Origin: Planctomyces sp. SH-PL14
GTDB taxonomy: Bacteria > Planctomycetota > Planctomycetia > Planctomycetales > Planctomycetaceae
Assembly (NCBI RefSeq): GCF_001610835.1
Contig: NZ_CP011270.1
Coordinates: 2,188,001 to 2,252,000, forward strand
Reading direction: 5' to 3'
Length of the DNA: 64,000 nt
Shown: positions 35,569-44,973 of the stretch, piece after piece
Layout: every line of letters begins with the position of its first letter
How positions within the stretch are numbered: position 1 is the stretch's first letter
Notes under the pieces: model-generated
The model's database searches: none
What the model saw: the letters and a program-made list of their open reading frames with translations, nothing else
What the model was told of the DNA's origin: nothing
Position numbers and translations under genes: made by a program

Positions 35569-35748
35569 TTATTCCTCAGGAGTGACCATCGCGCGGCCCT
35601 GGTACGAGCCGCAGTTCGGACAGACGACGTGCGAGGGGACCGCGGTGCCGCACTGGGGACAATACTGGAGCTTCATCGGCTTCACGCCGTCGTGGCTCCG
35701 CCGCATGTTGCGGCGTGACTTGGACTTCCGTCGCTTGGGAACGGCCAT
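35569..35748 (-). CDS. rpmF: 50S ribosomal protein L32
   Basis: A 59-aa protein too short for usual ORF cut-offs. It starts MAVPKRRKSKSRRNMRRSHD, then LQYCPQCGTAVPSHVVCPNC with the two CxxC zinc-binding pairs of the C+ form of L32, and ends GRAMVTPEE. Stop TAA at 35569-35571, 5 bp before the plsX start. The GAGGAA in its last codons serves as RBS for plsX. Confidence 0.97.
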   Translation of the reverse strand: MAVPKRRKSKSRRNMRRSHDGVKPMKLQYCPQCGTAVPSHVVCPNCGSYQGRAMVTPEE

Positions 35749-35848
35749 GGCTCAAGATTCCTGTCTACGTCTATTACCGTGCGCGACGGCGGAACACTCC
35801 GCAACTCGGACCACTACCCGGCAATTTCACCGCCAAAACGGATCGAAG

Positions 35849-35878
35849 ATGGTACGGAAGACTGATTTTGAAAGTCAA
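35849..35878 (-). promoter_or_regulatory. Candidate promoter of rpmF-plsX
   Basis: On the minus strand TTGACT (35878-35873; 5/6), 18-bp AT-rich spacer, TACCAT (35854-35849; 4/6), about 100 bp upstream of the rpmF start. This is one of the few AT-rich pockets in the window. Confidence 0.45.
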
Positions 35879-36024
35879 GCAAAGCGCCTTACGGTCGCCG
35901 CCTGCCTCCAATCGCCGTCTCTCTCGGCGTTCCACGATCGTTGGCGTTAGCCCGACGACCGGAAACGCGTCGCACGTTCGCCCCTCACCATAACAGTTTA
36001 CGCAAACGGATGTTACCGACCGTC

Positions 36025-36831
36025 TCACGGACTTTTCCGCGATCGCGTCCCGGACGCCGGCGGGAGCAGCCCCAGGGCGAGAAAGTGGGGATCGAGCCGC
36101 CGCGCCAGCGCCTTCCAGTGGTGGTGCGGGACCGCCGGATAGAGGTGATGCTCCAGGTGATAGAGGTGGTCGAGCGCGATCCACTGGACAAAAGGACCGC
36201 GGAAGAGCCGCGTGCGGGAGAGCGCGGAGCCGCCGCGGCCGTCGTGAGGGATGTAGGCGGTCACAAGCGGAAAGACCCAGCTCCCCGCGACGGCGAGCCC
36301 GACGTAGACGATCGGAATCGCGCTCCACCGAACGGCGAAAGCCGCCCCAGCAATCAGCGCCAGAACCCCCGCCGCCTCCCCCGCGAGCTGCGTCCGCGCG
36401 GCGGGATGCCTCTTCCAGGCCCATCGCCAGAGCCGAAGCTGCATCGGCGGTCCGCTCGCCAGCGCCTGCCAGAACGTCCCGTGGGCCGCCGCCCCTTCCA
36501 GGTCGTCCTCCGCGAGCAGGTGGCGATGGTGGTGCAGGTGCGAGAGCCGGTACGCCGTCCCGCTCCGCAACGACAGGAGCTCGATCAGGCTCAGGAGAGC
36601 ATCGTTGACGCGCCGCGGCAGGTGCAGGGAGCGATGGACCAGATCGTGTGACGTCGAGCCGTAAGTGACGAAGGAGAGCCCCATCATCGACAGAACGGCG
36701 AGGTGCCACCAACCGCATGCCGCGAACAGGACGTAGGATCCCATCGCCAGAAAAGGGGCGGACAGAGTCGCAACCAGCCGGGTGGGCGAGACCGTCAGAA
36801 GGTCCGGCCCCAGCCCCTGGAGCGACGGCAG
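36025..36831 (-). CDS. Fatty acid desaturase (membrane di-iron); start uncertain
   Basis: About 268 aa. Three His boxes of acyl-lipid/acyl-CoA desaturases are present: HDLVHRSLH, SHLHHHRH and LYHLEHHLYP, with membrane segments LAMGSYVLFAACGWWHLAVL, VLALIAGAAFAVRW and VYVGLAVAGSWVFPLV between. They bind two irons and insert a double bond in the membrane. The frame is open far upstream but no ATG/GTG/TTG fits: GGAGGACG is followed by an ATG in the wrong frame, and 4 nt later by an in-frame CTG at 36831, taken here as start. The first in-frame ATG (in FLAMGSYV) would remove part of the first membrane segment. Either a CTG start or a 1-bp frameshift is possible. Upstream secreted protein gene ends 86 bp away. 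Confidence 0.8.
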   Translation of the reverse strand: MPSLQGLGPDLLTVSPTRLVATLSAPFLAMGSYVLFAACGWWHLAVLSMMGLSFVTYGSTSHDLVHRSLHLPRRVNDALLSLIELLSLRSGTAYRLSHLHHHRHLLAEDDLEGAAAHGTFWQALASGPPMQLRLWRWAWKRHPAARTQLAGEAAGVLALIAGAAFAVRWSAIPIVYVGLAVAGSWVFPLVTAYIPHDGRGGSALSRTRLFRGPFVQWIALDHLYHLEHHLYPAVPHHHWKALARRLDPHFLALGLLPPASGTRSRKSP

Positions 36832-36917
36832 ACATCGTCCTCCAGACGAAACGTCCGGTCGTCCCGCCGCCTGTCGTGCGCCGGAGAACTCCGTGTCCGT
36901 TGGTCCGCCCCTCGCCC

Positions 36918-37760
36918 CTACGGCTTGGGCGCCCGCTCCAGCCTCGTCCCGACGTAGTGCCCGCCGTTGCGGACCTCCTGGGACTTGAGAGTGAACACCC
37001 CCTCGGCGAACTGCCAGGACAGGTCGTCGATTCCCCCGACCGGCTCGACGAGCTGCAACCGGTCCCCCTGGAGCGCATAGGCCCCGAGCAGCACCAGTCC
37101 CGCCTTGGACGACCGCATCTCCAGCAGACCGTCCTCGCGCTGGGCGATGGTGATGTCGTAGACGAAGTTCCGCGGGAGCGTCATCGTCCACGCGCCGACG
37201 AACTCGCTGGCGGGCCCCTTCTCGTTCGCTTTGCCCCGGGCCGCCCGGATCACGTTCCACGCCTCCGCGGGAAGCTCGCGCGGCAGCCTTTCCACCCGTT
37301 CTTCTCCCAGTGCTCTCGCCCCACCGAGCAGCTTGATTCCAGGCATCCCCTCTCCGCCGGGTCCGTTCCAGCGAATGAACGGGGCGAACTGCCCCGGAAG
37401 ACTCCCCGGGACGCTCCCCGCCGGAAGCGAAGCGACCCCCGCCTGCCAGCCTTCGATAAATCCGCGGACCGCCGCCGGATTCGAGACCTCGGGCTCCGCC
37501 ATCCGGTCCGCCTGTCCCTCCGGCGTCCGCGCCCGCCGGTAGCCCCCCAGATATCCGCGGCGATAGGAGTTGCGCCGCTCGGGATCGTTCTCGAACGGCG
37601 TCTGCGGCGGCAGCGGGACGGCCGCGTCGTCGGCTGCCGCTGCCCCCGGCGCGAGAGTCTCTGCGCCGACGGGCGCTGCGGGACGGGAGGGGGCGTCGGC
37701 CAGGAGGCCGCCGGCGGCCAACAGGAAAAGACATGGCATCGTGATCCGGAGCCGCCGCAT
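36918..37760 (-). CDS. Secreted hypothetical protein
   Basis: 280 aa; the ATG at 37760 has AAGGAGG 5 nt upstream. Signal peptide MRRLRITMPCLFLLAAGGLLADA, then an Ala/Pro linker, a helical YRRGYLGGYRRART segment and a C-terminal beta-rich part (residues ~180-280) of lipocalin-like look (FVGAWTMTLPRNFVYDITIA, LVLLGAYALQGDRLQLVEPV, SWQFAEGVFTLKS). I do not recognise the family. Downstream of the alpha-2-macroglobulin gene on the same strand, with a strong inverted repeat (37793-37821) in its leader. Confidence 0.7.
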   Translation of the reverse strand: MRRLRITMPCLFLLAAGGLLADAPSRPAAPVGAETLAPGAAAADDAAVPLPPQTPFENDPERRNSYRRGYLGGYRRARTPEGQADRMAEPEVSNPAAVRGFIEGWQAGVASLPAGSVPGSLPGQFAPFIRWNGPGGEGMPGIKLLGGARALGEERVERLPRELPAEAWNVIRAARGKANEKGPASEFVGAWTMTLPRNFVYDITIAQREDGLLEMRSSKAGLVLLGAYALQGDRLQLVEPVGGIDDLSWQFAEGVFTLKSQEVRNGGHYVGTRLERAPKP

Positions 37761-37792
37761 GGGAACCTCCTTCAACCACGTGTGGCACTATG

Positions 37793-37821
37793 ACGTTTCG
37801 AACACTCGAGCTTCGAAACGT
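37793..37821 (-). promoter_or_regulatory. 10-bp perfect inverted repeat in the leader of the secreted protein gene
   Basis: ACGTTTCGAA (37793-37802), 9-nt spacer, TTCGAAACGT (37812-37821), centred 47 bp before the start codon at 37760. A second hairpin, CCGGATGG (37835-37842) / CCATCCGG (37855-37862), lies between it and the alpha-2-macroglobulin stop. The pair could be an operator plus a terminator without T-run, or RNA leader structure. Confidence 0.55.
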
Positions 37822-37880
37822 CCTCTCGGCCATACCGGATGGCCCGCGAGCGGACCATCCGGGGAGAAAACCCCTGCAGC

Positions 37881-40800
37881 TTACTCCCGATCCGCAATCC
37901 GGACCTTCATTTCATCCGAATTCGCCTTCAATTCCGGAGCATACATCGCCTCGGCCTTCGTCGGCAGGGCGCTGAACTGGCCGGGGATCTCCGCCCGGAG
38001 ACGGTAGCTGACGCTGTGCTTGCCCCGCTTCAACTGCCGGACAAAGAACGCCACCTTCTCATCCCGGAACTCGACATAAGCTCCCAGGCCGCTCGGCAGG
38101 TACCCGCTCTGGAGGTCCACCGGCTCAAAGCCGGCCGCCTTGAAGTCCTCGAACACGAGATACTCGTAGTCGTTCTTCGAGTCGATCTCGAGCTCGATTT
38201 CGATCAGGTCTCCGCTCTTCACGATATCGAGGTTCGCCAGCTCGTGGCGGTCGTACTTGACCACCTTCTGCTCGACGACCTGACCGCGAGCCCCCTGGAC
38301 GGTCGCCGTCGCGTCCTTCTGCTCGGTGAGCTTGTAGAACTTCCGCCCGACCTTGACCTCCAGGCCCGCGGCCTTGATGTCGTCCTCCAGCGAGAAGTTC
38401 GTCAGGTAGGCGTTCCAGTAGACCGGCCCCTTGCCGGACTTCCGCAGCTCGATCTTGTGCTCGCCCGTTTCGACCGCGTCGCCGACGAGCGTGAAGGCGT
38501 TGTCGAAGCTGAAGAGGTTCTCGGCCGTGACCTTCACCTCCTTGTGCTTCTTACCGTCGATCCAGACCTCGATCGTCATGTCCGGCTTGTCTTCGCCGCT
38601 GGCGGTGAGGTAACCGGCCAGGGCTTCGATGCAGACCGCCGTGTCGCGGGTGCTGTTCCAGTACGTCGCATTTTTGCGGTTGTTGAGCAGGTACTTGACG
38701 AGCCCCGCCGCCTTCGGATCCTGCGGATTCACCTGCGTCAGGAGCTTCAGGTAGTAGGCGTTCGCCTCGACCCGGTCGCCGTACCAGCACCACCAGTAGC
38801 CGGCATGGTTCGGCAGGTCGATGTAGGTCGTCTGGTTCTCGTTGTCCGTGACGACGAACTGTTCGATGTTGCGGAGGATCATGTCCCGCTGCTCGACCTG
38901 CTGCTGCTTGTGCAGCGCCAGGCCGAACATCGCCGCGCTGTAGAGCGAGAGCTTCGTCCGGTCGCGGTAGAGGAACCGCTGCATCTCCGGCCCCGCGACG
39001 TCGGAGTCGACGAGCATCATGTAGACGAGAGCATCGAGATCGTCCGCCTGGCTGCGATACCGCTCACCGGACTTCGCCTCCCGTTTCTTCGCCGCGATCT
39101 CCTCGCCGATCTTGAGGAGCTGGATCTGCTCGTCCTGGTACTGCTTGAGCCACGCGATGCCGCGCTCAAGCGTTCCGGGGACGAGAGCCACGCCGTTCTG
39201 CTGCGCGATCTGGAGGCCGTGGACGACGACCGCGGTCGTGTGCGGATAGGAGTGTTCCCCGAAGCCGCTGAACCAGCCCCAGCCGCCGTCGGAGAGCTGC
39301 ATCTCGGTCAGGTCTTTCACGCCCACCTTGACCATCCGCTCGACCTCGGCCTCGTCGAAGACCGGGTTCCACGAGGGGTCGTGCCAGTTCTTCGTCCCCC
39401 GCCGCCAGTCCTCCGCCCGCTTCTGTCCGTCGCCGAGTTCCTGGGCGTTGAGGTTCGTCCGCTTGGCCTGGATCGCCTTGAGGTCGAGCTTCATCCGCTT
39501 GAGGATGTTCTGCGTGATGACCGTCGGCAGGAACCGGTTCAGGGTCTGCTCGGTACAACCGTACGGGTAGTCGACGAGGTACGGCAGCGCATCGACCATC
39601 GCCCCCGCCAGCGTCGGCGAGTAGCGGATCTCCAGCAGGCTGTCGTTGATCCGCCGCTCCGCCGGGACCTTGACGGTCAGGGCTCCGGCCTCTTCGCCCG
39701 GCCGGACGACGCCGGTGAACGACTCGGTCTTGAGCATCCCGTGGACATAGACCGGGAACTTCATCTGCATGGCGTCGGACTCTTCGTCCGTCAGCGCCTT
39801 GACCGTGATGACCGCCTCGCCCGCCTGCTTCACGCTGACGATGAAGTCGACCTTGATCTCGCCGTCCGCGGGGATCACGACCTTCTGCGGATTGAGCGTC
39901 CGGTCCGCCTTCTCGAGGCACGGACCATCGAGAACGAGCTCGACGACCCCCGCCTTCTCGGTCTTGAGGTAGTTGTGGACGTTGGCGGTGATGAAGACCT
40001 GGTCCTTCTCGACGAAGAACCGCGGCGCCTGCAGCCGGACGAGCAGGTTCTTGGAGGTCACGACCTCCGTCGAGCCTTCACCGACGCGGGTCCCCTTCCC
40101 GATCGCCCACGCCCGGAGCTTCCAGGCGGTGAGGTTCTCGGGCATCGTCAGCGCGACTTCCGCGATCCCGTCCGCACCGGTCGTGATGTCCCCCTTCCAG
40201 AAGGCGGAATCGGCGAAGTTCGTCCGGACCGTCGGCTGAACCATCTCCGCTCCGCCGTCACCTCCCGCAGGTCCTCCCGGCGCCGCCCCCGACGACTTCG
40301 CCATCAAGGCATCCGCCGCCATCGGGGCGGCCGAGGCCGGCGCCGGGGGAGCGGCCGCTCCCTCCATCATCTCACCGCCGAGTGAGAAGCGGCGACCGCG
40401 TGCGGCCTGCATCTTCGTCGCACCCGCTCCTCGCTGGGCCACCTCGGCTTCGACAACGAGCCCGCCGAAGGCGCCGAGATCCTGCATCGTCGCTTCGCCG
40501 CTCTTCACAAGCTGCTGGAACCAGCGGTTGAGGCTGCTGTCGGTGGCGGGATTGTGATGCCGCCGCCACTTCCAGAAGAACTCGCGGATCTCCGGAACAT
40601 TCGAGCCGCCCGAGATGTACTCGACGGCGCGGTCATACATCGTCAGCGCCATGGAACCGACGAACGGCTTTCCGTCGTTGTCGGTCAGCTTGAGCTTCAC
40701 GGTCGCCGGCTGGCCCGGCTTGTACTCGCTCGCCGAGGGATCGACCTCGACGTTGATGACCCGCTTCTCCGGCGGGACGACCAGTTCCCTGGCCACGGTG

Positions 40801-43800
40801 TGGACCTTGCCGTCCGCGACCGTCACCGCCTCGACGAAGAAGTTCGGCATGTCCTTCTGGATGACCTCGATCTCCTCCGTGACGCTCTTCCCTTCCAGCC
40901 GGAGAATCCGCGGCTTGCCGTCGTAGATCCCGTTGACCGGCCGGACGAAGAACAGCACCGTCCCCTTGGCCTTGTCGACGTTCACCATGACCCGGGCCTT
41001 CTCGCCCGGGGCGTACTCCGCCTTCTCCGGGATCAGTTCGAGATCATTGAACCGGAAACTCTTCCCGTCAAAACCTTCGCCGGCGACGACGAAGAGGTAG
41101 CCCCCTTCGATCGTGTGCCGCTCGGCGTCGGTCACCTTGTAGGAGAGCCGGTACTGTCCGGGCTGGGCCGCTTTCACTTCCTGCGCGGCGTGCCCCTCCG
41201 CGTCGGTGTCGAGGTTCCACTCCTCGACCGTCTCCTCCTTCGGCACGCCGTCGGCGTCATAGCTCACCTTGAGGAGCAGCAGTTTCCCGCTCCCCTTCAC
41301 CCCCTTGCCGCTGACCGTCCGGGCCTGGAACTCCGCCTTCACGGTGCTCCCGGCGCGGTAGTGGCCCCGGTCCGTCCAGGCGAAGACCTTAAACGGCTCG
41401 CGGGCGACCATCACGTTCCCGGTCCCGACGATGACCCGGCGGGAATTGTCCACGACTTCCGCGGTGATCGTGTACGAGTGGTCCTGGTCTCCGTGGAGCT
41501 CCTGCGCCAGGGCGGTGTCGATCTCGACCTCGACCGTCCCGTCCTTTCCGATCTCGACTTCCTGCTCCGCGACGAGCTCCGGCGGCTCCGGATTCCAGCC
41601 GATCCAGAAGGGAATCGGCGCGAGACAGCCCCAGCGGCCGTAGCCGGGATACCAGTTCGCCTCGCTGGCGAACCACCAGTAGCCGGGACCGTAGAACCAG
41701 TCCCACGGCCGGGCGGGATACCACCGCGCGTTGTGCGGCGAGCGTTCGACCTTGTACTTGACGGTCCCCTCGACGACCGGGGCTCCGAAGTAGTATTTCG
41801 CCTTGATCGTGGCGGTGATCTTCTCGCCGAGCATCACCGGCTTGTCCGGCGCATCGACGGTCACTTCGAACTCCGGCTTCTTGTACTCCTCGACCCGGAA
41901 CGAGACGCTGCCGCCGTAGCGGTTCGGCTTTTCCAGCGTGAGGTTGTACTGGCCGAGCTTGGCCTCGTCCGGGAGAGCGTATTCGCCCAGGACTCCACCG
42001 AACTCGTCCGCCTTGAGGTCGAGCTTCTGGACCTCCTGCCCCTGCGGGTCGTGGATGCGGACGGTCACCTGATCCCCCGCGAACAGCGACTTGTCGTCCT
42101 TGTCGTACTTCGCCTGCCCAATCCAGAACTTGAACTTCACGGGCTGGGCCGGCCGGTAGACCGGGCGGTCGGTGATACCGTAAACCTTGGTCTCGTTGTA
42201 CTCCTCGTCATGGCGCTGGCCGTACCAGACGTGGCTGAAGCCCTGGTGCGCGAACCGGCCGTCCGCGGTGCGGACCGTCGTCAGCCACTGGTAGTTGCCA
42301 TCCATCAGCTTGGGATCGGCCAGCGTGATCCCGTCGGCGTCGGTCGCCTCGGCGAAGTTGGCGGTGAAGAGCTCTTGCTGGTTGGGCTTGCGGTTGTATT
42401 CCATCCGCCAGCCGAAGAACTCCATGTTGGCCCGGGGAATCGGTGTTCCGGACGCGGCGTCCGCCACGTAGTAGATCGTCTTCCCGTTCCCCGGCTTGCG
42501 GACGATGACCGTGTCGTCGATCCAGATCAGGACGCGGCTCATGTTGCCGTCACTCATCCTGGCCGTCACCAGATAGGCCCCCGCTTTTTCCAGCGGCGTC
42601 TCGACCGTGACCCGCCGGTGGAAGTGTTTCTCTCGGGGCTCGACAGCCAGCGTCCAACTGGCGACCGTCTCGCCGAGGTACTTTCGATTGTCCTGCTCGA
42701 CGATCTGCCAGCCGATGTTGTCGATCTGGATCTTCTGCCAGTCGAGCTGCCGTGGCTTCGACTGGAGATACGTCTTGATGTCCTTCAGGAGTTCCGGAAT
42801 CTTGACCGCGTGCGCCTCGAAGCGGACCTCCTTGCCGTTGCGGAAGCGGTACTCCAGCGTCGCTTTCTTCCCCGCCGGCAGCGATGAGCCCCCTTCGAAA
42901 CGGCCCCAGTTCTTGACGATCTGATCGAGACTGTTCTGCCGGAACCCGCTGGGTCCCGGGCCGAATTTCTCGATCCCTGTCCGCCACCACTGGGCGGCAG
43001 TCTCGTACTGCTGACGGTTCTCGAAGATCGAAGCGAGCTGATTGACCGACAGTTCGGCCACCCCGAGGTTCGGATCGCTGAGATCCTGGTCGTTCACCAG
43101 CCGTTTGAAGATCCGGATCCAGTTGAATTCGTCCGGGACCTTGAACCGCTTGATGCCGGTTGCGAGGCGGGCGATCGTCTCGTCCTCGCCGAGCCCCGGC
43201 AGGGCAAAGGGACCGATCTCGTCCTTTCCATCGTTCCCGCCGGGGAGGACGACTCCCCACTGCCGCATGGTCTGGACGTCGAACTGCTGCATCAGGAAGT
43301 TCGCGAACCGCCAGTCGACGTCCGCCTGCTGCCGCGCCCCGCGTTTCCCCTCCTGCGCGAGAGCCCACCGCCACCGCTCGCCATCGCTCTTCGCCGCCTC
43401 CCAGCTCTCGGGAACGGTGTAGTAGACCGGGTTCCCGTCGGCGTCGACGGGAGCGCCCTTCGGCTGTCCCCCGCCTCCCCACATCCGGCCGCGGCCCCGA
43501 CCTCGCCCCTGCCAGCCGAACTGGCCCTCCTGGTAGTCCGGCAGAGTCTCCAGGTCCGTCAGTTCCTGCAGCCGCCACGCCTCGGTCCCTTCGCGGCCGG
43601 ACATCACCGCGTCGCCGAGCTGCCGGTAGAACTGATAGCGATCGTTCTGGTCTTTATCTGCCGCGACGAGCGGCATCGCTTTCACAAGGAGCTGGAGAGC
43701 CTCGACCCGATCCCGGTCGATCGTGCCGACGTACTCGCCTCCGCCGCGGTTGTTCCCCCGCTGGAACTTCCCGGCCACGACAAAGCCCCAGTGGTCCCCG

Positions 43801-44174
43801 TGCAGGAACGCCTGGGCCGCGGCGGCAAGGACTTCGTGGTGTGTCTCGTGCGCCGCGACGACATCGTGGCGAAACGCGTCGACATCGGCCTGCCGCTGGA
43901 GCGACTGCAGGCACTGCACGGCCCGGTTCATCGCGTCCGCGGCGACCCGGCCGGCGGTGTCGGGATCCTTGGCGTACCGGGCGAAGACGTCATACGCCTC
44001 CTTGAAGTTCCCCTGCTCCTGGAGCTTGACCGCATCTGCAAAGCGGGCTGGTTCGCCGGTCGCCGGTTGAGCCGCCATGAGGTACACCAGTCCTGAGCCG
44101 AGGAGGCCAAAGGCCATGAGGCCGACCATCAGGGCCAGCGGGCCGACCAGTCGAAGCGAGCGCGAGCGGCGCAT
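37881..44174 (-). CDS. Alpha-2-macroglobulin family protein, thioester type
   Basis: A 2097-aa bacterial alpha-2-macroglobulin, a protease trap thought to protect the envelope. The N-terminus MRRSRSLRLVGPLALMVGLM is a signal/anchor. Residues 40-330 contain helical repeat-like sequence and a Gly/Arg-rich loop (GQGRGRGRGRMWGGGGQP). MG domains follow (VYGITDRPVYRPAQPVKFKF, the MG2 hallmark, and VFAWTDRGHYRAGSTVKAEF). The thioester motif DYPYGCTEQT is near residue 1538, followed by the alpha/alpha thioester domain (DGGWGWFSGFGEHSYPHTTA). The C-terminal receptor-like domain ends the protein. AAGGA 8 nt upstream selects 44174; 44183 is possible. It is longer than the usual ~1600 aa, and the common partner PBP1C is absent. 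Confidence 0.93.
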   Translation of the reverse strand: MRRSRSLRLVGPLALMVGLMAFGLLGSGLVYLMAAQPATGEPARFADAVKLQEQGNFKEAYDVFARYAKDPDTAGRVAADAMNRAVQCLQSLQRQADVDAFRHDVVAAHETHHEVLAAAAQAFLHGDHWGFVVAGKFQRGNNRGGGEYVGTIDRDRVEALQLLVKAMPLVAADKDQNDRYQFYRQLGDAVMSGREGTEAWRLQELTDLETLPDYQEGQFGWQGRGRGRGRMWGGGGQPKGAPVDADGNPVYYTVPESWEAAKSDGERWRWALAQEGKRGARQQADVDWRFANFLMQQFDVQTMRQWGVVLPGGNDGKDEIGPFALPGLGEDETIARLATGIKRFKVPDEFNWIRIFKRLVNDQDLSDPNLGVAELSVNQLASIFENRQQYETAAQWWRTGIEKFGPGPSGFRQNSLDQIVKNWGRFEGGSSLPAGKKATLEYRFRNGKEVRFEAHAVKIPELLKDIKTYLQSKPRQLDWQKIQIDNIGWQIVEQDNRKYLGETVASWTLAVEPREKHFHRRVTVETPLEKAGAYLVTARMSDGNMSRVLIWIDDTVIVRKPGNGKTIYYVADAASGTPIPRANMEFFGWRMEYNRKPNQQELFTANFAEATDADGITLADPKLMDGNYQWLTTVRTADGRFAHQGFSHVWYGQRHDEEYNETKVYGITDRPVYRPAQPVKFKFWIGQAKYDKDDKSLFAGDQVTVRIHDPQGQEVQKLDLKADEFGGVLGEYALPDEAKLGQYNLTLEKPNRYGGSVSFRVEEYKKPEFEVTVDAPDKPVMLGEKITATIKAKYYFGAPVVEGTVKYKVERSPHNARWYPARPWDWFYGPGYWWFASEANWYPGYGRWGCLAPIPFWIGWNPEPPELVAEQEVEIGKDGTVEVEIDTALAQELHGDQDHSYTITAEVVDNSRRVIVGTGNVMVAREPFKVFAWTDRGHYRAGSTVKAEFQARTVSGKGVKGSGKLLLLKVSYDADGVPKEETVEEWNLDTDAEGHAAQEVKAAQPGQYRLSYKVTDAERHTIEGGYLFVVAGEGFDGKSFRFNDLELIPEKAEYAPGEKARVMVNVDKAKGTVLFFVRPVNGIYDGKPRILRLEGKSVTEEIEVIQKDMPNFFVEAVTVADGKVHTVARELVVPPEKRVINVEVDPSASEYKPGQPATVKLKLTDNDGKPFVGSMALTMYDRAVEYISGGSNVPEIREFFWKWRRHHNPATDSSLNRWFQQLVKSGEATMQDLGAFGGLVVEAEVAQRGAGATKMQAARGRRFSLGGEMMEGAAAPPAPASAAPMAADALMAKSSGAAPGGPAGGDGGAEMVQPTVRTNFADSAFWKGDITTGADGIAEVALTMPENLTAWKLRAWAIGKGTRVGEGSTEVVTSKNLLVRLQAPRFFVEKDQVFITANVHNYLKTEKAGVVELVLDGPCLEKADRTLNPQKVVIPADGEIKVDFIVSVKQAGEAVITVKALTDEESDAMQMKFPVYVHGMLKTESFTGVVRPGEEAGALTVKVPAERRINDSLLEIRYSPTLAGAMVDALPYLVDYPYGCTEQTLNRFLPTVITQNILKRMKLDLKAIQAKRTNLNAQELGDGQKRAEDWRRGTKNWHDPSWNPVFDEAEVERMVKVGVKDLTEMQLSDGGWGWFSGFGEHSYPHTTAVVVHGLQIAQQNGVALVPGTLERGIAWLKQYQDEQIQLLKIGEEIAAKKREAKSGERYRSQADDLDALVYMMLVDSDVAGPEMQRFLYRDRTKLSLYSAAMFGLALHKQQQVEQRDMILRNIEQFVVTDNENQTTYIDLPNHAGYWWCWYGDRVEANAYYLKLLTQVNPQDPKAAGLVKYLLNNRKNATYWNSTRDTAVCIEALAGYLTASGEDKPDMTIEVWIDGKKHKEVKVTAENLFSFDNAFTLVGDAVETGEHKIELRKSGKGPVYWNAYLTNFSLEDDIKAAGLEVKVGRKFYKLTEQKDATATVQGARGQVVEQKVVKYDRHELANLDIVKSGDLIEIELEIDSKNDYEYLVFEDFKAAGFEPVDLQSGYLPSGLGAYVEFRDEKVAFFVRQLKRGKHSVSYRLRAEIPGQFSALPTKAEAMYAPELKANSDEMKVRIADRE

Positions 44175-44507
44175 CGGAGTCATCCTTTCCGAGCCCCCTT
44201 CCCGGGCCGAATGGCCCTCGTTCCGGGAAGAGGAAGAATCCTGTGAGTGACGTGGCGACTGGATCATAACGGAGGCACTTCTCAACGGCGACGACCCCGG
44301 AGAGGACCCCAAGCGGGCTTCTTCGGGCGCCGAATGGACGCCGCCCCGCCGCAGAGAGTTCCCGCGAATTCGCCCCGCGCCGACTGCCGATGCCGACGCA
44401 GGCCGTCAGGGCAATCTGGCGGGACTGAGCGTTCCGGGCCCGACCCTGTTGATCGAATTCGGCTCGCATTGGCCGCGGCAGATGGCTTCACGGCAACATG
44501 GCTCTAC
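44175..44507. other. Intergenic region upstream of the alpha-2-macroglobulin gene
   Basis: About 330 bp ending at the terminator of the next Cys-rich gene. No repeat copy, conserved ORF or convincing promoter seen. Confidence 0.4.
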
Positions 44508-44552
44508 CGCAAAACAACACGTCCCCGGAGAACGAGATCGTTCTCCGGGGAC
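44508..44552 (-). terminator. Terminator of the small Cys-rich protein gene pair
   Basis: Perfect 15-bp stem GTCCCCGGAGAACGA (44521-44535) / TCGTTCTCCGGGGAC (44538-44552) with a 2-nt loop; the minus strand continues GTGTTGTTTTGCGG. It is 51 bp past the stop at 44604. Confidence 0.8.
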
Positions 44553-44603
44553 GGCGAGTTCCATCAGCAGCGGATCATCCGTCGGCCAGCGACGGAGAGC
44601 CGA

Positions 44604-44873
44604 CTACTTCTTGGCGCAGCAGGTCTTGGCCGCAGCGTGGGCTGCGGTTCCGCAGCCCCCGTCGGAGCAGCAATCCGCCTTGCCGAAGTTGCAGCAGACG
44701 CAGTCCGCGCAGGAGGTGCAGTCGCAGTTCGGGCATCCCCCGCCGCCGCTGCAGCAGGCTCCGCCGCAGAGGGCGGCGCAGGAGGCGGGCGTGGCGGCGG
44801 ACGAGAGAGCCATGCCGGCTCCGGTCATGGCGAATAGCGACAGCGCAGCAGCAAACAGTTTCGTACGAGACAT
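44604..44873 (-). CDS. Small Cys-rich secreted protein
   Basis: 89 aa with signal peptide MSRTKLFAAALSLFAMTGAG; GGAGA lies upstream of the ATG at 44873. The mature part has 16 Cys in about 60 residues, mostly as CC or CxxC (CGGACCSGGG, CPNCDCTSCADCVCC, ADCCSDGGC, KTCCAKK). No family recognised; metal binding (copper, zinc) or disulfide-rich envelope role is possible. It follows another Cys-rich gene by 100 bp on the same strand and shares the KTCCA motif with it, so the two may be an operon of related proteins. Confidence 0.78.
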   Translation of the reverse strand: MSRTKLFAAALSLFAMTGAGMALSSAATPASCAALCGGACCSGGGGCPNCDCTSCADCVCCNFGKADCCSDGGCGTAAHAAAKTCCAKK

Positions 44874-44973
44874 TGTGAAGAATCTCCGATTGAAGGATTC
44901 AGGAACGTCCGCGAGGGCGGACACGGGTGTGAACGGGCCGGGACGGAAATCGTCCCGCGGCGAAGCCAGGCGT

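Noticed and set aside
35774-37078. 434-aa minus-strand frame overlapping the desaturase and secreted protein genes
   Set aside because: Arg/Gly/Ser-rich shadow with no conserved motif; the His-box desaturase frame and the signal-peptide protein explain the region. Only its GGAGG-ATG is noted as a frameshift possibility.
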